Source of the DNA: Streptomyces afghaniensis 772
GTDB lineage: Bacteria > Actinomycetota > Actinomycetes > Streptomycetales > Streptomycetaceae
Assembly (NCBI GenBank): GCA_000415505.1
Contig: KE354281.1
Span: 33,156 to 97,155, forward strand
Length of the DNA stretch: 64,000 nucleotides
Reading direction: 5' to 3'
Part shown: positions 25,637 to 36,500 of the stretch, piece by piece
Position numbering within the stretch: the first letter of the stretch is position 1
Layout of the letters: every line of letters begins with the position of its first letter
The notes under the pieces: model-generated
What the model was told of the DNA's origin: nothing
The model's database searches: none
Seen by the model: the letters and a program-made list of their open reading frames with translations, nothing else
Translations under genes and position numbers: made by a program

Positions 25637-26767
25637 ATGAAGCACGACCATCTGCGCATCGAGGTCGACGGCTCCGAGATCGAGGAGCTGTATGCCGACC
25701 TGCTCAGCCTGGAGGTGGAGCTCGACGACGAACTAGCCGGGATGTTCCGCTTCGACTTGGCGCTGTTCGCGGGCGCTGACGGCACTTGGCCCTATCTCGA
25801 TGACGCACGTTTCGCCGTCTGGCACAAAGTCGTTGTGACAGCGGGGCTGGAGGACGACTTACGGCAGCTGATCTCCGGATACATCACGCACGTCCGGACG
25901 GAATTCCACGACCGGCTCGACCAGTGTCGACTAAAAATCTGGGGGATGGACGCAAGTGTGCTCATGGACCGGGCCGACCGGCTGAAGGACTGGCCCAACA
26001 AGAAGGACAGTGACATCGCGGCCGAAGTGTTCGAGTCGTACGGTCTGACTCCCGAAGTCTCCGACACCGAGATCGTCCATGACGAGCTAGTCTCCACGAT
26101 CATTCAGCGGGAGACGGACATCCAGCTCCTCAGAAGGCTGGCTCTGCGCAATGGCTTCGACTGCTTCGTGGAAGGGGAGACGGGTTACTTCCGGCCTCCC
26201 GCGACGGACACCGGTGTGCAGCCGGTCCTGGCGGTGCACTTCGGAGACGAGACCAATGTCGACCGCTTCCACATCGAGGTCAACGCCCTTGCCCCGGCGA
26301 GTGTGACCATGGCGCAAGTCGATCACGTGAACGGTGAAATCCTAAAGGCGCGGGCCGAAAGCGGCCGCCGACCCGCGCTCGGAGCCGACGGGGCCGGCTC
26401 TCTCGCCGCTCCGCGTGAGGAGGCCGGCCTGCTCTCTGTCGCCCGAACGGTGACGACAGGTATGCCGGAGATGGCCGCACTCTGTCAAGGGCTGTACGAC
26501 CGCGGGGAGTGGTTCGTGACGGCAGAGGGCGAGGTCGCCGCGAACGACTACGGAACCGTCCTGTTGCCGCGCCGACCTGTGCTGATCAAGGGCATCGGCG
26601 AGACATACAGCGGCGTCTACTACGTCACCCACGTGACGCACCGGTTCACCGCCAACGGCTACACCCAGCTTTTCCGGGTGAAGCGCAACGCCTTGAAGCC
26701 CGAAGGTTCCGAAGATTTCTCAGGCGAGGGCGGCGGACTCCTCGCCGGCCTGACAGGAGGCATGTGA
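25637..26767 (+). CDS. gpD/VgrG N-terminal-like hub protein
   Basis: The 376-residue protein resembles phage late-control protein D and the first half of VgrG/Pvc8 (gp27-like hub). Visible features are the twin strand domain beginning HLRIEVDGSEIEELYADL, the gateway sequence SGYITHVRTEFHD, QRETDIQLLRRLALRNGFDC (the typical E..WDFL..LA...G-type helix), and a late Tyr-rich TYSGVYYVTHVTHRFTANGY. The trimeric hub would carry the spike encoded by the next gene, which overlaps by one base. The split of hub and spike into two genes is common in eCIS. Confidence 0.85.
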   Translation: MKHDHLRIEVDGSEIEELYADLLSLEVELDDELAGMFRFDLALFAGADGTWPYLDDARFAVWHKVVVTAGLEDDLRQLISGYITHVRTEFHDRLDQCRLKIWGMDASVLMDRADRLKDWPNKKDSDIAAEVFESYGLTPEVSDTEIVHDELVSTIIQRETDIQLLRRLALRNGFDCFVEGETGYFRPPATDTGVQPVLAVHFGDETNVDRFHIEVNALAPASVTMAQVDHVNGEILKARAESGRRPALGADGAGSLAAPREEAGLLSVARTVTTGMPEMAALCQGLYDRGEWFVTAEGEVAANDYGTVLLPRRPVLIKGIGETYSGVYYVTHVTHRFTANGYTQLFRVKRNALKPEGSEDFSGEGGGLLAGLTGGM

Positions 26768-27459
26768 TGGAATTGGAACGCACTGTGGCCAATCTGCTGG
26801 AGACGACGGAGCGACGCTTCTACGGCAAATACCGCGGACTCGTGGTGGACAACAAGGATCCGGCCCGGCTCGGCAGGCTCAGAGTCAGTGTGCCGAGTGT
26901 GCTCGGACCGGATGTGGTGACCGGCTGGGCCACTCCCTGTCTGCCGTACGGCGGAGCCGCGGACCAGGGATTTCTGTTCGTACCCGAACAGGACGCCGGT
27001 GTCTGGGTCGAGTTCGAGGAGGGCGACCTGGAGTTTCCGATCTGGGTGGGCACCTACTGGACCCGGCCCGGATCCGAGAGTCAACTGCCCAAGCCGCAAG
27101 CGGCTGACGGCAGCGATCAGCGCTCTGTGCAGGATCCGCCCACCCGGAAAATCATCAAGACCCGCAAAGGGCACACCATCCAGTTCGAGGACGCCGATGG
27201 CGAGGAGTCGATCCTGCTGCGCGAGGGGAACCAGGGGCACCGGATCACGATGGACAGCGAGGGCATCACCATCCTCGACAAGTGGAGCAACACCATCGTG
27301 TCCAACGCGTCGGGCCTCTCGCTGAGCGACACGACGGGCAACGCCATCCGCATGAGCAAGTCCGTCATGACCCTCAGCTCCGTCGTGCCCTTCTCCATTG
27401 ACGCGTCGGGCCAGACGGTCACGATCGTCGCGGCCGGCATCGATCTCAGGAAGGGTTGA
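26767..27459 (+). CDS. eCIS spike protein (gp5/VgrG OB-fold and beta-helix)
   Basis: A 230-residue protein with the gp5/VgrG OB-fold: YRGLVVDNKDPARLGRLRVS at about 20-39, then PEQDAGVWVEFEEGDLEFPI and VGTYW. After a linker there is a short repeat-rich beta-helix region (GHTIQFEDADGEESILLREG, then HRITMDSEGITI) that would form the needle. This is the membrane-piercing spike on which the PAAR-like tip sits. The ATG overlaps the hub stop by one base, and the tip gene starts six bases after its stop. Confidence 0.88.
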   Translation: MELERTVANLLETTERRFYGKYRGLVVDNKDPARLGRLRVSVPSVLGPDVVTGWATPCLPYGGAADQGFLFVPEQDAGVWVEFEEGDLEFPIWVGTYWTRPGSESQLPKPQAADGSDQRSVQDPPTRKIIKTRKGHTIQFEDADGEESILLREGNQGHRITMDSEGITILDKWSNTIVSNASGLSLSDTTGNAIRMSKSVMTLSSVVPFSIDASGQTVTIVAAGIDLRKG

Positions 27460-27465
27460 GCCGAC

Positions 27466-27951
27466 ATGGCCAAGTCGATCGTCGTCGAGAATGACCCGGT
27501 GACCGGCAAGGACAAGCACAATGTTTCCGGGTCAACCACGTCGAGTCCGCCCACCGCATACACCGGACTCGCGGAGTTCGTGTATTCCGGAGCCCTCACA
27601 CAAGGTCTCAGCGATCTCCTGCGGATCAACGACACCCCGGTGGCCCTCATGACCAGCCGTAGCGCCCTCCCTCCAGTCGAAACGACGCCTCCCGGCGGCA
27701 GGCACTCCGGACCCATGGGCAGCAACTTCGTTCCGCCCGCTCCGCCGCCCCAGCCACTCACGCTGGTGATCACGGACGCAGGGCTGGGCGGAGGCACGCC
27801 GAGCACGACCGCAGGAAGCGCCCTGCTGACCGTCAACGGGGTCAGGGTGCTGTTGGACGGAGATCCGATTGACACATGCAGCGGGGTCGGCGCGCCGGCG
27901 GGCTCGAAGGTGTCCGCCACACTCCAGAACTTCGTCACGTGCTCGGCCTAG
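27466..27951 (+). CDS. PAAR-like spike-tip protein
   Basis: The 161-residue protein occupies the place of Pvc10/Afp10 directly after the spike and resembles PAAR-like (DUF4150-type) tip proteins. Evidence is its length, the Gly/Pro-rich ETTPPGGRHSGPMGSNF segment, and the closing GSALLTVNGVRVLLDGDPID, which resembles the PAAR SxTVxVNGxPAxxxGD pattern. The usual PAAR histidines and cysteine are only partly visible (Cys in DTCSG and VTCSA). It would sharpen the spike and may hold cargo. It ends nine bases before the gp25 gene. Confidence 0.75.
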   Translation: MAKSIVVENDPVTGKDKHNVSGSTTSSPPTAYTGLAEFVYSGALTQGLSDLLRINDTPVALMTSRSALPPVETTPPGGRHSGPMGSNFVPPAPPPQPLTLVITDAGLGGGTPSTTAGSALLTVNGVRVLLDGDPIDTCSGVGAPAGSKVSATLQNFVTCSA

Positions 27952-27959
27952 GAGGCACG

Positions 27960-28325
27960 GTGCCAACAGGCTTCGGCTTCCCGTTCCTCGTCGTCGACGA
28001 GACCGGCGGGGTGGGACAGCCGCGGGATGCCGACCAGGAGCTGCACGGAAAGATCGTCCAGGTGCTGTTCACCAAGCCGGGAGAGCGGGTGAACCTGCCC
28101 GCCTTCGGATGCGGGCTACTGGATCTCGTCTTCGATCCCAACAACTCGATCATGGCTGCGGCGGTCGAGTTCACCATCGGCCAGGCGCTGACCCGGTGGC
28201 TCGGGGACGAGCTGGTGGTGGCTGGGGTGGAGGTCAGGGCCGATGGTGAGGCGCAGACGGTGGAGCTCGCGTACATACGCCGTCGTGACCTCGCGCGGCG
28301 GGCGGTTCGGGTCACATTCCGATGA
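27960..28325 (+). CDS. Baseplate wedge protein gp25-like
   Basis: A 121-residue member of the GPW/gp25 family (Afp9/Pvc9/Cis9), which nucleates sheath assembly on the baseplate. The N-terminus has GFGFPFLVVDETGGVGQPRD, and the conserved core is TKPGERVNLPAFGCGLLDL followed by VFDPNN. I chose GTG 27960 because AGGAGG lies directly upstream after the previous stop. Sixty bases separate it from the gpJ gene, with no gene in between. Confidence 0.9.
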   Translation: MPTGFGFPFLVVDETGGVGQPRDADQELHGKIVQVLFTKPGERVNLPAFGCGLLDLVFDPNNSIMAAAVEFTIGQALTRWLGDELVVAGVEVRADGEAQTVELAYIRRRDLARRAVRVTFR

Positions 28326-28385
28326 CCCCGCTGAGCCGGACACGAGGGGGACGAAGCCGTCGACCGGAACCCTGGCACAGGAGTC

Positions 28386-29966
28386 ATGGTGGAGATCACA
28401 GAGGCGGACGGGCAGCCGTACATCGACTACATGGCCCGCGACTACGAGAGTCTGCTGCGGGCGATGCGGCAGCTGATCCCGGAGAAGCTGCCCGAGTGGC
28501 GGGACTTCTCCAACGAGGCCGACCTCGGCAATGTCCTGCTCGAGCTGTTCGCCCACATGGGTGACATCCTCAGCTACTACCAGGACAGGGTGGCCAACGA
28601 GAGTTTCCTGGCGACCGCCCGTACCCGCCGCAGCGTAATCGAACATCTCCGGCTCATCGGATACGAACTGTCCACTGCCGCACCGGCCGCCGCCTCCTTG
28701 GCACTGAGCGTGCCTGAGTCGGTGACCGATGTCGTCGTCATCAATCGCGGAGACGCGTTCGCGACCAGCAGCCATCAGCACCGGCCCAGTGTCCGCTTCG
28801 AATATCTGGGCGAGGGACCGCTCAGCATCGACTTCAACAAGGTGCAGCCTCTCCCGGGTTCCGGACTGAGAGTGTTCGGCCCCGAGGGGGAGGGCATCCC
28901 CGTGCAGGAGGGGCGGCTGTTCCAGGGCGAGGTTCTGGGCCAGTCCGACGAGAGTCCCAATCAGCGGTTTCCCATCCCTCATCCCCGCGTGATCCTGCGT
29001 CCGCCCGGCACGACGCCCCAGGCCCTGGAGGACATGCGGATCGAAAGCCATGTGGCCGGCGAGATGACGGTGTGGACGCGACGGGACAGCCTGGCCTTCA
29101 GCCATGCGGGCCAGCCGGACTACATCGTGGAAGTCGACGACTTGGACCGAGCCACGGTCATCTTCGGGGACGGCACATTCGGAGCCATTCCGCCTGCCGG
29201 GGCTGAGATCAGGGCCACCTACCGAGCGGGCGGCGGCCAGGCTGGCAACGTCCCCTCCCACGCGATCACCACCATCATCCGTTCTCCCGCGCTGGCCCGA
29301 CTCGGTGCCAAGGTCTTCAACCCCTCAGCGGCGACCGGCGGCGCCGACCGGGAGGACATCACACGAGCGGTCCGGCAGGCGCCGAGGGTGTTCCGCGCGA
29401 TGCGGCGTGCCGTGACCGCCGCCGACTACGAGGCGCTCGCCCTCAGCTTTGGCGGCGTGGGAAAGGTACGCGCGGTGGCCTCCGACTGGAACCACGTGCA
29501 TCTGTTCGTGGCACCGCAGGGGGGTGGCAACGTCAGCGACGTTCTGGAAGCAGGCCTGATCGGCTTCTTCGAGGACAGGAGGATGCTGAACCAGATCGTC
29601 GAAATCTGTGACGTCGACTATGTGCCCATCCATGTGACGGCCGAGGTGGGCGTCGAAAGCTTCTACGTGACCTCGGACGTCGAGACTGCTGTACAGCGGG
29701 TCTGCGCGGATCTCCTTTCCTTCGACCGAGTCGATTTCGGTGACACGGTCTACCTGAGCCGGTTCTACGACCGGATCCAGGACGTCCCGGGGGTGGTCTT
29801 CGTCAACATCACGGAATTCCGGCGGGGCGACCGGCCGGATCCGCCCATCGCGGAGAACGGAAGGATCGAGCTCGGCGTCAACGAGGTTCCCAAGGTGCCC
29901 GCGGCAGAGGCATACAGGCAAGGGCTCAAGTTGGATTTCGTCCAGCCGGGGAGGCGCCGACCGTGA
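28386..29966 (+). CDS. Baseplate protein J-like (Afp11/Pvc11/Cis11 type)
   Basis: The 526-residue protein resembles baseplate J/gp47-like wedge proteins. Typical features are the opening IDYMARDYESLLRAMRQLIP, NEADLGNVLLELFAHMGDIL, the central strand FGDGTFGAIPPAGAEIRATY, and RAMRRAVTAADYEALALSFG near residue 340. It would form the baseplate ring together with gp25 and the gpI-like protein. An AGGAG lies very close to the ATG at 28386, and GTG 28389 is a possible alternative start. The stop overlaps the GTG start of the next gene. Confidence 0.88.
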   Translation: MVEITEADGQPYIDYMARDYESLLRAMRQLIPEKLPEWRDFSNEADLGNVLLELFAHMGDILSYYQDRVANESFLATARTRRSVIEHLRLIGYELSTAAPAAASLALSVPESVTDVVVINRGDAFATSSHQHRPSVRFEYLGEGPLSIDFNKVQPLPGSGLRVFGPEGEGIPVQEGRLFQGEVLGQSDESPNQRFPIPHPRVILRPPGTTPQALEDMRIESHVAGEMTVWTRRDSLAFSHAGQPDYIVEVDDLDRATVIFGDGTFGAIPPAGAEIRATYRAGGGQAGNVPSHAITTIIRSPALARLGAKVFNPSAATGGADREDITRAVRQAPRVFRAMRRAVTAADYEALALSFGGVGKVRAVASDWNHVHLFVAPQGGGNVSDVLEAGLIGFFEDRRMLNQIVEICDVDYVPIHVTAEVGVESFYVTSDVETAVQRVCADLLSFDRVDFGDTVYLSRFYDRIQDVPGVVFVNITEFRRGDRPDPPIAENGRIELGVNEVPKVPAAEAYRQGLKLDFVQPGRRRP

Positions 29967-31976
29967 GACTGCTGGACATTACCGCCACTGCCCATCCGGA
30001 CGGCAACCGTATCGACCTTTCATGGCGCTATCCGCTACTCGCGGAGCCCCCGGCCGAGCCGGTCGGGGTAAGGGTGTGCCGCGGCCGGAACCGCTATCCG
30101 ACTGCTCCCGACGACGGAGTGCTCGTCGCTCAGGGGATCGGTCTCCTACGGGCTTCAGACCAGCCGCTCCAGGGCGAGACCACCCACTACTACACGCTCT
30201 TCTCGTTCGCGGGCGATCCACCGGTGTTCCCCGACGACCCCCAGGACGACACACGCCACAACCGGGCAGCAGCGATGGCTCTGTCGCCGTACGACTTCGG
30301 AGGGCTGCTCTACTCCCTGTTGCCGGCTATCTACCACCGCTACGACGCGGAGAAGGGCCAGCTCCGTCGCTTCCTCGATCTGCCGGGCGCTGAACTCGAC
30401 CGGCTCTACAACCACGTACGAGTCTCACTGGAGCTCATCGACCCCCTCGCGCGTCGACGGGCGTCTGCTGCCGCTGCTGGCACAGTGGATCGGCTGGCAG
30501 ACGGACCGCAGGCTTCCCCTGGACAGCCAGCGCAATGAGATCCGGTTCGCGCCACGGATCTACCAGAGCACCGGCGGGGTCCACGCACTCGACGCCACAG
30601 TGGCCCGGATCACCCGATGGGCAAGCCGCACCAAGGAGTTCGTGCACAATGTGGCGCGCACCAATCAGCCGGAGCGCCTCAACCTGTGGTTCACCCTGCG
30701 CGACGCCCAGGGGACATGGTCGGGGCCGGCGCTCGCCTCGCTGAACTTCGCTCACGACGGACGGCCTGCGGTGGTGCCCCAGGAAGGGGATTCCGCGCTG
30801 TTCATCTACCACACCCGTCGTCTGCACGGCTGGGACATCTGGTCCAAGCACTTCTCGGAAGGAAAGTGGCAACCGAGTGAGCCGGTGGTCATCCGCCCAG
30901 GAGTCGACAAATTCCCCACGGCTGCGCGGCATGGTCAGGTCCTCCGGTTGTTCTGGCAGGGGCGCGACCCAGCCGAGCCGGCGGAACATCGCAGGTGGCG
31001 TGTGTGGTCTGCCGTCCGCACGGGCGAGCGCTGGTCCGAGCCCACTGTTTTCGGCGACGCCGATACTGACCGGCGGATGCCGGTCACGACGGCGGACGAC
31101 GCGGGGGGGCTCTGGCTGTTCTGGCTGGAACACCTGAACGGTAGGTGGCAGCTCAGGTACAACCGACACGACGGTGACGACTGGCAGCTCGCCACCCCCG
31201 CCACCCTTCCGCCGGACGGTGAAGACGACCCTCGGGTCGAGGACGACCTCTTCCTCCTTTTCCATCCCGGTGCCGCAGCCGCAAGGTTGTGGCTGTTCTG
31301 GGCACGTCAGCAGGCCAGTGGCGAGGACCAGACACGCTGGCACATCCACTACCGGTCCAAGCAGGGGCTGGACCCGTCCGCTTCCGACTGGTCTCCCGTC
31401 AAACCGCTGGCGCGGGCAGCGGAGGATGACCACGACCGACAGCCGGCCGCTCTGGTGTCCGGAGAGCGTGGCATCGAACTGTTCTGGAGCTCCACGCGCG
31501 CGGGCGGCTGGACAATCTTCCGGAACACCCTGGACACGGGATCCGACACTTGGGGGGCCGCACAGCAGATTTTGGCCGGGCCCTACAACCTGCGGGCGCC
31601 CGTGGCTGTGGCCACCGGGACGGGTGCTCTGCTCGTCCACCGCTCAAACCGGAGCCTGGAATACGTCAGTACGGCGTTCAGCGCGACGCGCACACTCGAC
31701 CACCGATACGCGGGGACCACCACCGCGGACACCCGCGCCAGGGATCGGCTCGCGCTGCGCGGACGCTTCGAGGACTTCCAGACGTACCTGTACGACAGCG
31801 GTCCCGCCGGAATCCTCACCGACAGCGGCCGCATCGCACGCGACACCGTAGGGCTGTACCTGAGTCCCCGCGATACGGAATCGCCAGAGGAGATCGCGGC
31901 CATCGTGTCCCGGCTGGCGGGGGTGCTCAACGAGTTCATGCCGGTGACGGCACGTCCCGTATACATCACGGAGTAG
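29963..31976 (+). CDS. Tail protein I-like baseplate protein fused to a beta-propeller, frameshifted
   Basis: From GTG 29963 the protein starts with a fibronectin-III-like strand domain (about 1-95, ending near THYYTLFSF). It then has a phage tail-I region (LLYSLLPAIYHRYD, FLDLPGAELDRLYNHVRVSL). At 30442-30446 the run CCCCC breaks the frame; with four C the sequence continues DPSRVDGRLLPLLAQWIGW, the expected gpI continuation, through GGVHALDATVARIT and on to 31976, giving 670 aa. The second half has repeats such as ALFIYHTRRLHGWDIWSKHF and LWLFWLEHLNGRWQLRYN, typical of a sialidase-like propeller. As read, the upstream frame stops at 30538. Confidence 0.7.
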
Positions 31977-32010
31977 GCGGCTGTCAGCCTGGCAGCACAG
32001 GGAGAACATC

Positions 32011-33519
32011 ATGGGAGACTACTCACAGTCACCACAGGAGTTTCTGCGGAAAAGCCGAGAAAAGGGCTACGTGGGAATCCACGTCGAGCAGGGCGTACCC
32101 ATCCTCGATCGCGATCTGAATCTGCTCCAGGACTTGGTGGCCGCCACGATGCGGGAGGTCTTCACCCGATACATCGGCAACGGAACGGCCCACGGCAATG
32201 ACGGCTTCGCCATCGAGGCTCTGCCGGCGCAGAACGGACAGAACAGGCAAGATTTCCGCATCTCCACGGGTGCTGAGGCCCCGGGGTCCTGCCTGGTGGG
32301 CGGGATCGAGGTGACCATCACACAGCCGATCAATTACAGCGCCCAGCACCTCCCCGAACTCACGACTCCGACCAGGAATCGAACGGACCTGGTCTATCTG
32401 GACGTGACACTGGTCGAAGAGGACGGAATCAACGATGCGGAACTGTTCAACAGCGACGACGTCGGTGTCCGCACCTCCGTGAGGCTGAAACCGACCTGGG
32501 TAGTACGGGTGGCGGAGGGTCAGGAGACCGTACCGGCACGGCCGGAGGGGCATTCCTACCACCCCCTCGCGCTGTTGGTGCGCCCCATGGGGAAAGACAC
32601 GATCGAGCAGTCCGACATCCACGACCGGCGCACGCGCGGGCTGACGGTTTCGGATGTGGAATCCCGGCTGAGTCGCGTGGAACGAATGTTGGCCCTTCCC
32701 GCGTTCACCCCCGGAACTCCCGAGTTCGTGCCGAAATCGGGAGTGGTCAATCAGTCGGTGACGATCAACGGTAAGAACTTCGACGTGGGCACCGTGAAGG
32801 TCTTCTTCGGTGGTGAGGAGGCCGAGCTCGTGGCGGGGACGTCGGCGAGGCGGCTCGTGGCACGGGTGCCCGCCGGGCTGACACCGGGGGGCGCGCCCGT
32901 ATCTGTCGAGGTTGCCGTCAGCAACGAGGTCGGAACGGCGACCGCCGCCACTCTGTTCAGGGTGGACGTCAATCCCTTGTTCGCTCCACCCGGAGGACAG
33001 TTCAGCCCGAATCACGGCATCCCACAAACCGAGGTCGTCCTCTCTGGCTTCAACTTCAATGCCAGTGACCTGAAAGTATTCTTCGGGGACAAACAAGCCG
33101 AAGTGGTGGGCGCGCCATCACCGACAGAAGTCAAGGTTCGGGTACCCGAGGGCCTTGTCATCGGCACCCAAAGCGTCGATGTGCACATCAAAGTCACCAC
33201 CACCGCGGGCGAGGTCACCAGCGAAGATTTGTTCAAAGCGGAGCCCGTGGTTCCCAAACCGACGTTCGCGACAGTGCCGTTCACCCCCAAGCTGGGGCAA
33301 GTTGATCAGCCCGTCACACTCCACGGCACCAACTTCTCCGTCGGCGGCCTAAAGGTGTTCTTCGGCGACAAGGAAGCCCCCGTCGAGGTGCCACCCACAC
33401 CGACCACGATCGCCACCCGGGTACCGGCCGGGCTGCAAGCGGGGCAGGTAGTGGTCAGAGTGCAGACGGCCGGCGGCGAAATCGACAGCAGCCCAAAAAT
33501 GTTCACCGTTCAAGCCTAG
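32011..33519 (+). CDS. eCIS-locus protein with three IPT/TIG repeats
   Basis: A 502-residue protein. Residues 1-220 resemble the DUF6519-like/baseplate-associated family that starts FLRKSREKGYVGIHVEQGVP and includes DRDLNLLQDLV. After a short helical SDVESRLSRVERMLALP linker come three immunoglobulin-like IPT repeats, each with a [VL]KVFFG[GD] strand (about residues 266, 352 and 448) and a VPAGL/VPEGL turn. There is no signal peptide, as expected for a particle component loaded in the cytoplasm. Repeated Ig-like modules at the particle surface usually bind ligands, so a target-recognition or fibre-like role is plausible but unproven. Confidence 0.7.
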   Translation: MGDYSQSPQEFLRKSREKGYVGIHVEQGVPILDRDLNLLQDLVAATMREVFTRYIGNGTAHGNDGFAIEALPAQNGQNRQDFRISTGAEAPGSCLVGGIEVTITQPINYSAQHLPELTTPTRNRTDLVYLDVTLVEEDGINDAELFNSDDVGVRTSVRLKPTWVVRVAEGQETVPARPEGHSYHPLALLVRPMGKDTIEQSDIHDRRTRGLTVSDVESRLSRVERMLALPAFTPGTPEFVPKSGVVNQSVTINGKNFDVGTVKVFFGGEEAELVAGTSARRLVARVPAGLTPGGAPVSVEVAVSNEVGTATAATLFRVDVNPLFAPPGGQFSPNHGIPQTEVVLSGFNFNASDLKVFFGDKQAEVVGAPSPTEVKVRVPEGLVIGTQSVDVHIKVTTTAGEVTSEDLFKAEPVVPKPTFATVPFTPKLGQVDQPVTLHGTNFSVGGLKVFFGDKEAPVEVPPTPTTIATRVPAGLQAGQVVVRVQTAGGEIDSSPKMFTVQA

Positions 33520-33529
33520 GAGGGCGGCC

Positions 33530-36500
33530 ATGTCATTCGCAGTTTTTCCCAATCCCCAGCTGGCGCCGCTGGCAGTGGCACCCGGAACCACCGCGTTCAT
33601 CCCCTTCACCCAACTGACGGGACAATCTGACCCAGTAGGCACATACGTCAAAATGATGTACATGCGCGTGGCCATGTTCGGCGGCGTGAGCCCTCCGACC
33701 GTGCTCCTTAAGGCGGGCAACGGCACTGAGGTACGGCTCAGCTCGTTCACCACCGCGGTATCGCGCGGGCCCGAATCAGCCGACTACGTCGGTGATGCAC
33801 GGCTCTTCGCCGACGCCGACAACGTCTTCCGCATTCGCATGGGCTTCGACCAGGACACCACCGAGCAGTGGCAACTGGGCATCAAGAATAACGACATCGC
33901 TAAGACCCGGGAATTCACCTGGGTCGTGGCCGAGTCGGAAGCCGAAACAGCGCAGCCGTGGATCGTTGTCTCTCCGCCCGACCTCGCATACCACGCACTC
34001 GTCGGGGACTCCCTCGAACACAGTGTTCAGGTGTCCAACAAGGGAACCGGTCCGCTGAAGATCACCTCGACGGCACCGGCCCTGCCGGCCGGTTTCGCGA
34101 TCGGTTCCACCCTTCCGGTCACGATCCCACCCTCCCATTCGGAATGGCTGGCCCTGACCTTCAAGGCGCCGAAGAGTCCACCCCTGCCCAACGGAACGAT
34201 CACCGCGACGGTCGCCCTCACCGCCACGCCACCGGACACCACGGCGTCGAACACGAACGGACACAACCAGGAGGTTTCCCTCACCGCCACGACCCAGCGG
34301 TTGGAAGTCGTCCTCCTGCTGGACGCCTCGGGCAGTATGACCTGGGACGCGGAGGGGGAATCGCTCCTGGAGGACCCGGCGGACTCCCGTTGGAGCGAGC
34401 TCTCCTCCGCCACGCGTCAGTTTCTCGATCTGCTGGCCCACTTCGGCCAAGGGCGCGGCAGATTCGGCATCGCGAGGTTCCCGGCTGAGGATCCTGACGA
34501 CGTGACGACGTTCGACATCGTGCCGATGACGGACATCACCGATGTGGCCGGCATGGAGGATGCGCAGGAGACGTTCGCCGCCGTGGCACCCGACCCCGAC
34601 AGCCCCACGCCCATGGGTGACGGTCTCGACCGAGTGCTCGCTCCGGCGACCACTTACTTCGACACCGGTGCCCTGAGCGTGGGCGCGAACCGCCGTTGGC
34701 TGATTCTGATGAGTGACGGTGCCCACAACTCGGGCACGCACGAGCCGCGGGAGTTCGTACGCCCTCCCATGGGTACTGCCCCGGCAGGATCCTCCCTGGC
34801 CGAGAAGCGGATCTCACTGTTCGCGGTCGGTTACGGCATCGAGGGCTTTACGGACGTCGACCACGTCACGCTGAAAGAGCTGTGCAGCGGCTCGTGGGGA
34901 GGCGGGCAGCAGCGGTTCGTCGACGAGGAGGAAACCACGGCCACGGCCCTCGCCGCCGCCCTGCGGGATGCGATCAAGTCCGGCCTCACTCCTACGGCCT
35001 CACCGAGGGACCCGCAGGGCACGGTGCTGGCGGGCTTCGGGGAGGTACGGCACGAGGTCCTGTTGACCCGTTTCGATCGGCGAGCGGCCCTGGTGCTGAA
35101 CTGGAACACTCCCGATCCGGGCCGCCTTCGACTGGAGCTGCTCACTCCGTTGCAGGAACGCATCACTCCCGAAACGGCGGGCCAAGGCGCTTTCAGCGAC
35201 GTCGTCTTCCGTGGTGACAGCCGCTCGCAGGTCTACCTGATCGGACCCGAATGCCTGAGTGCAGTGAGTCAGGACGACAACCAGCCGGCGAAAGCTCGCC
35301 ACGGAACATGGACGCTCGTCATCACCGCGCCCAGTGATGACCCCGAAAATCCTGAGCCCAACGCGGGCTTTGTCGCCGAAAAGTACGTGTATGACACTCT
35401 CGTCGACTCCAGTCTGCACCTGTCGCTCGAATCGGACGAGACCAGCTACTTCGCCGGAGAACCCATCACCCTCTCCGCGAAGCTGACGGCCGGGGGCAAA
35501 CCGGTCACAGGGGTATCGGTCTCCCTCTCGGCCACGGTACCCACCCGGTCGATGGCCAACTGGCTCGCGAACCTGGAGGTACCCGAGGAAGCCATGTTGC
35601 AGGCCGACGAGGAGATGACCGGCCTGGACGCCACACCTCTGCTGGTCAAGAAACGGGCCGCCAAGATCGCCGGTTTCCGCTTCGAGAACACACGCAACAA
35701 GATCACCCTGCCCATGAGCCAGGCGAACGGGATGGGTACCTACCAGGGGACGCTCACCGACACCTCGGTGCCGGAGCGCTACACCTTCTACGTGACCGCG
35801 ACCGGAACCAGTGACGGAGTCGACTTCCGCCGGGAGGCCAAACTCGAGACATACGTGCTGGTCCGGCCGGAGCCTGATCACAGTGTCATGGACATCGAGC
35901 AGCTCGACCCGTTCGCCGTAGTGACCGTGACCCCACGTGACCGATTCGACAATGCTCTGATGATCGATCCCCAAGCGGTCGGCGGATTCGAGGTGGTGGG
36001 GTCCGACGTCGACTTCGGAGACATCTCCTCCCATCTCGACGGCACATACTCGGTGCGTGCACACTACGAGCCGGGCGCCAGGCCGTCCATCGGCGTCTCG
36101 TATGCCGGCATGCAGGTAATCAGACCCAAGACGCCCCTTCCCCTGGATGAACTCCTTTATCCAGACCGGGTGTTCGCCTTCGCGCCGGGGCCCATGAGCT
36201 CGTCCAACACACAAGGAATCCCCGAGGCGGCCCTGGGGACGGTCGTCCAGAAGGGCCCGGATCGTTTCGTCGCTCTCGGCGGTGGCGGCCAACTGGTCGT
36301 CGGCTTTGAAGAACATGTGGTGCTGGGTGGCTCCGACACGGACGTGACGGTCTTCGTCCGACCGGACAGCGATCTGCGTGCCTACCGGGTGGAGGTCTTT
36401 TCGCAGGAGGTTGAGGACTGGGTGAGTCTTGGCGAATCGAGCGGAGTCACCGAGTCGTTCGCGCTGCGCGCGGGCGGGGTCGAGTCAACCCCTGCCGTGC

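Noticed and set aside
26120-26130. Possible integrase attachment site or tRNA fragment within the eCIS locus
   Set aside because: No tRNA cloverleaf, integrase gene or flanking direct repeat could be found by eye in the window.
30440-30450. Programmed ribosomal frameshift in the gpI/propeller gene
   Set aside because: No slippery heptamer or clear downstream stimulator is seen, and similar one-base breaks occur in unrelated genes, so indel or sequencing error is simpler.
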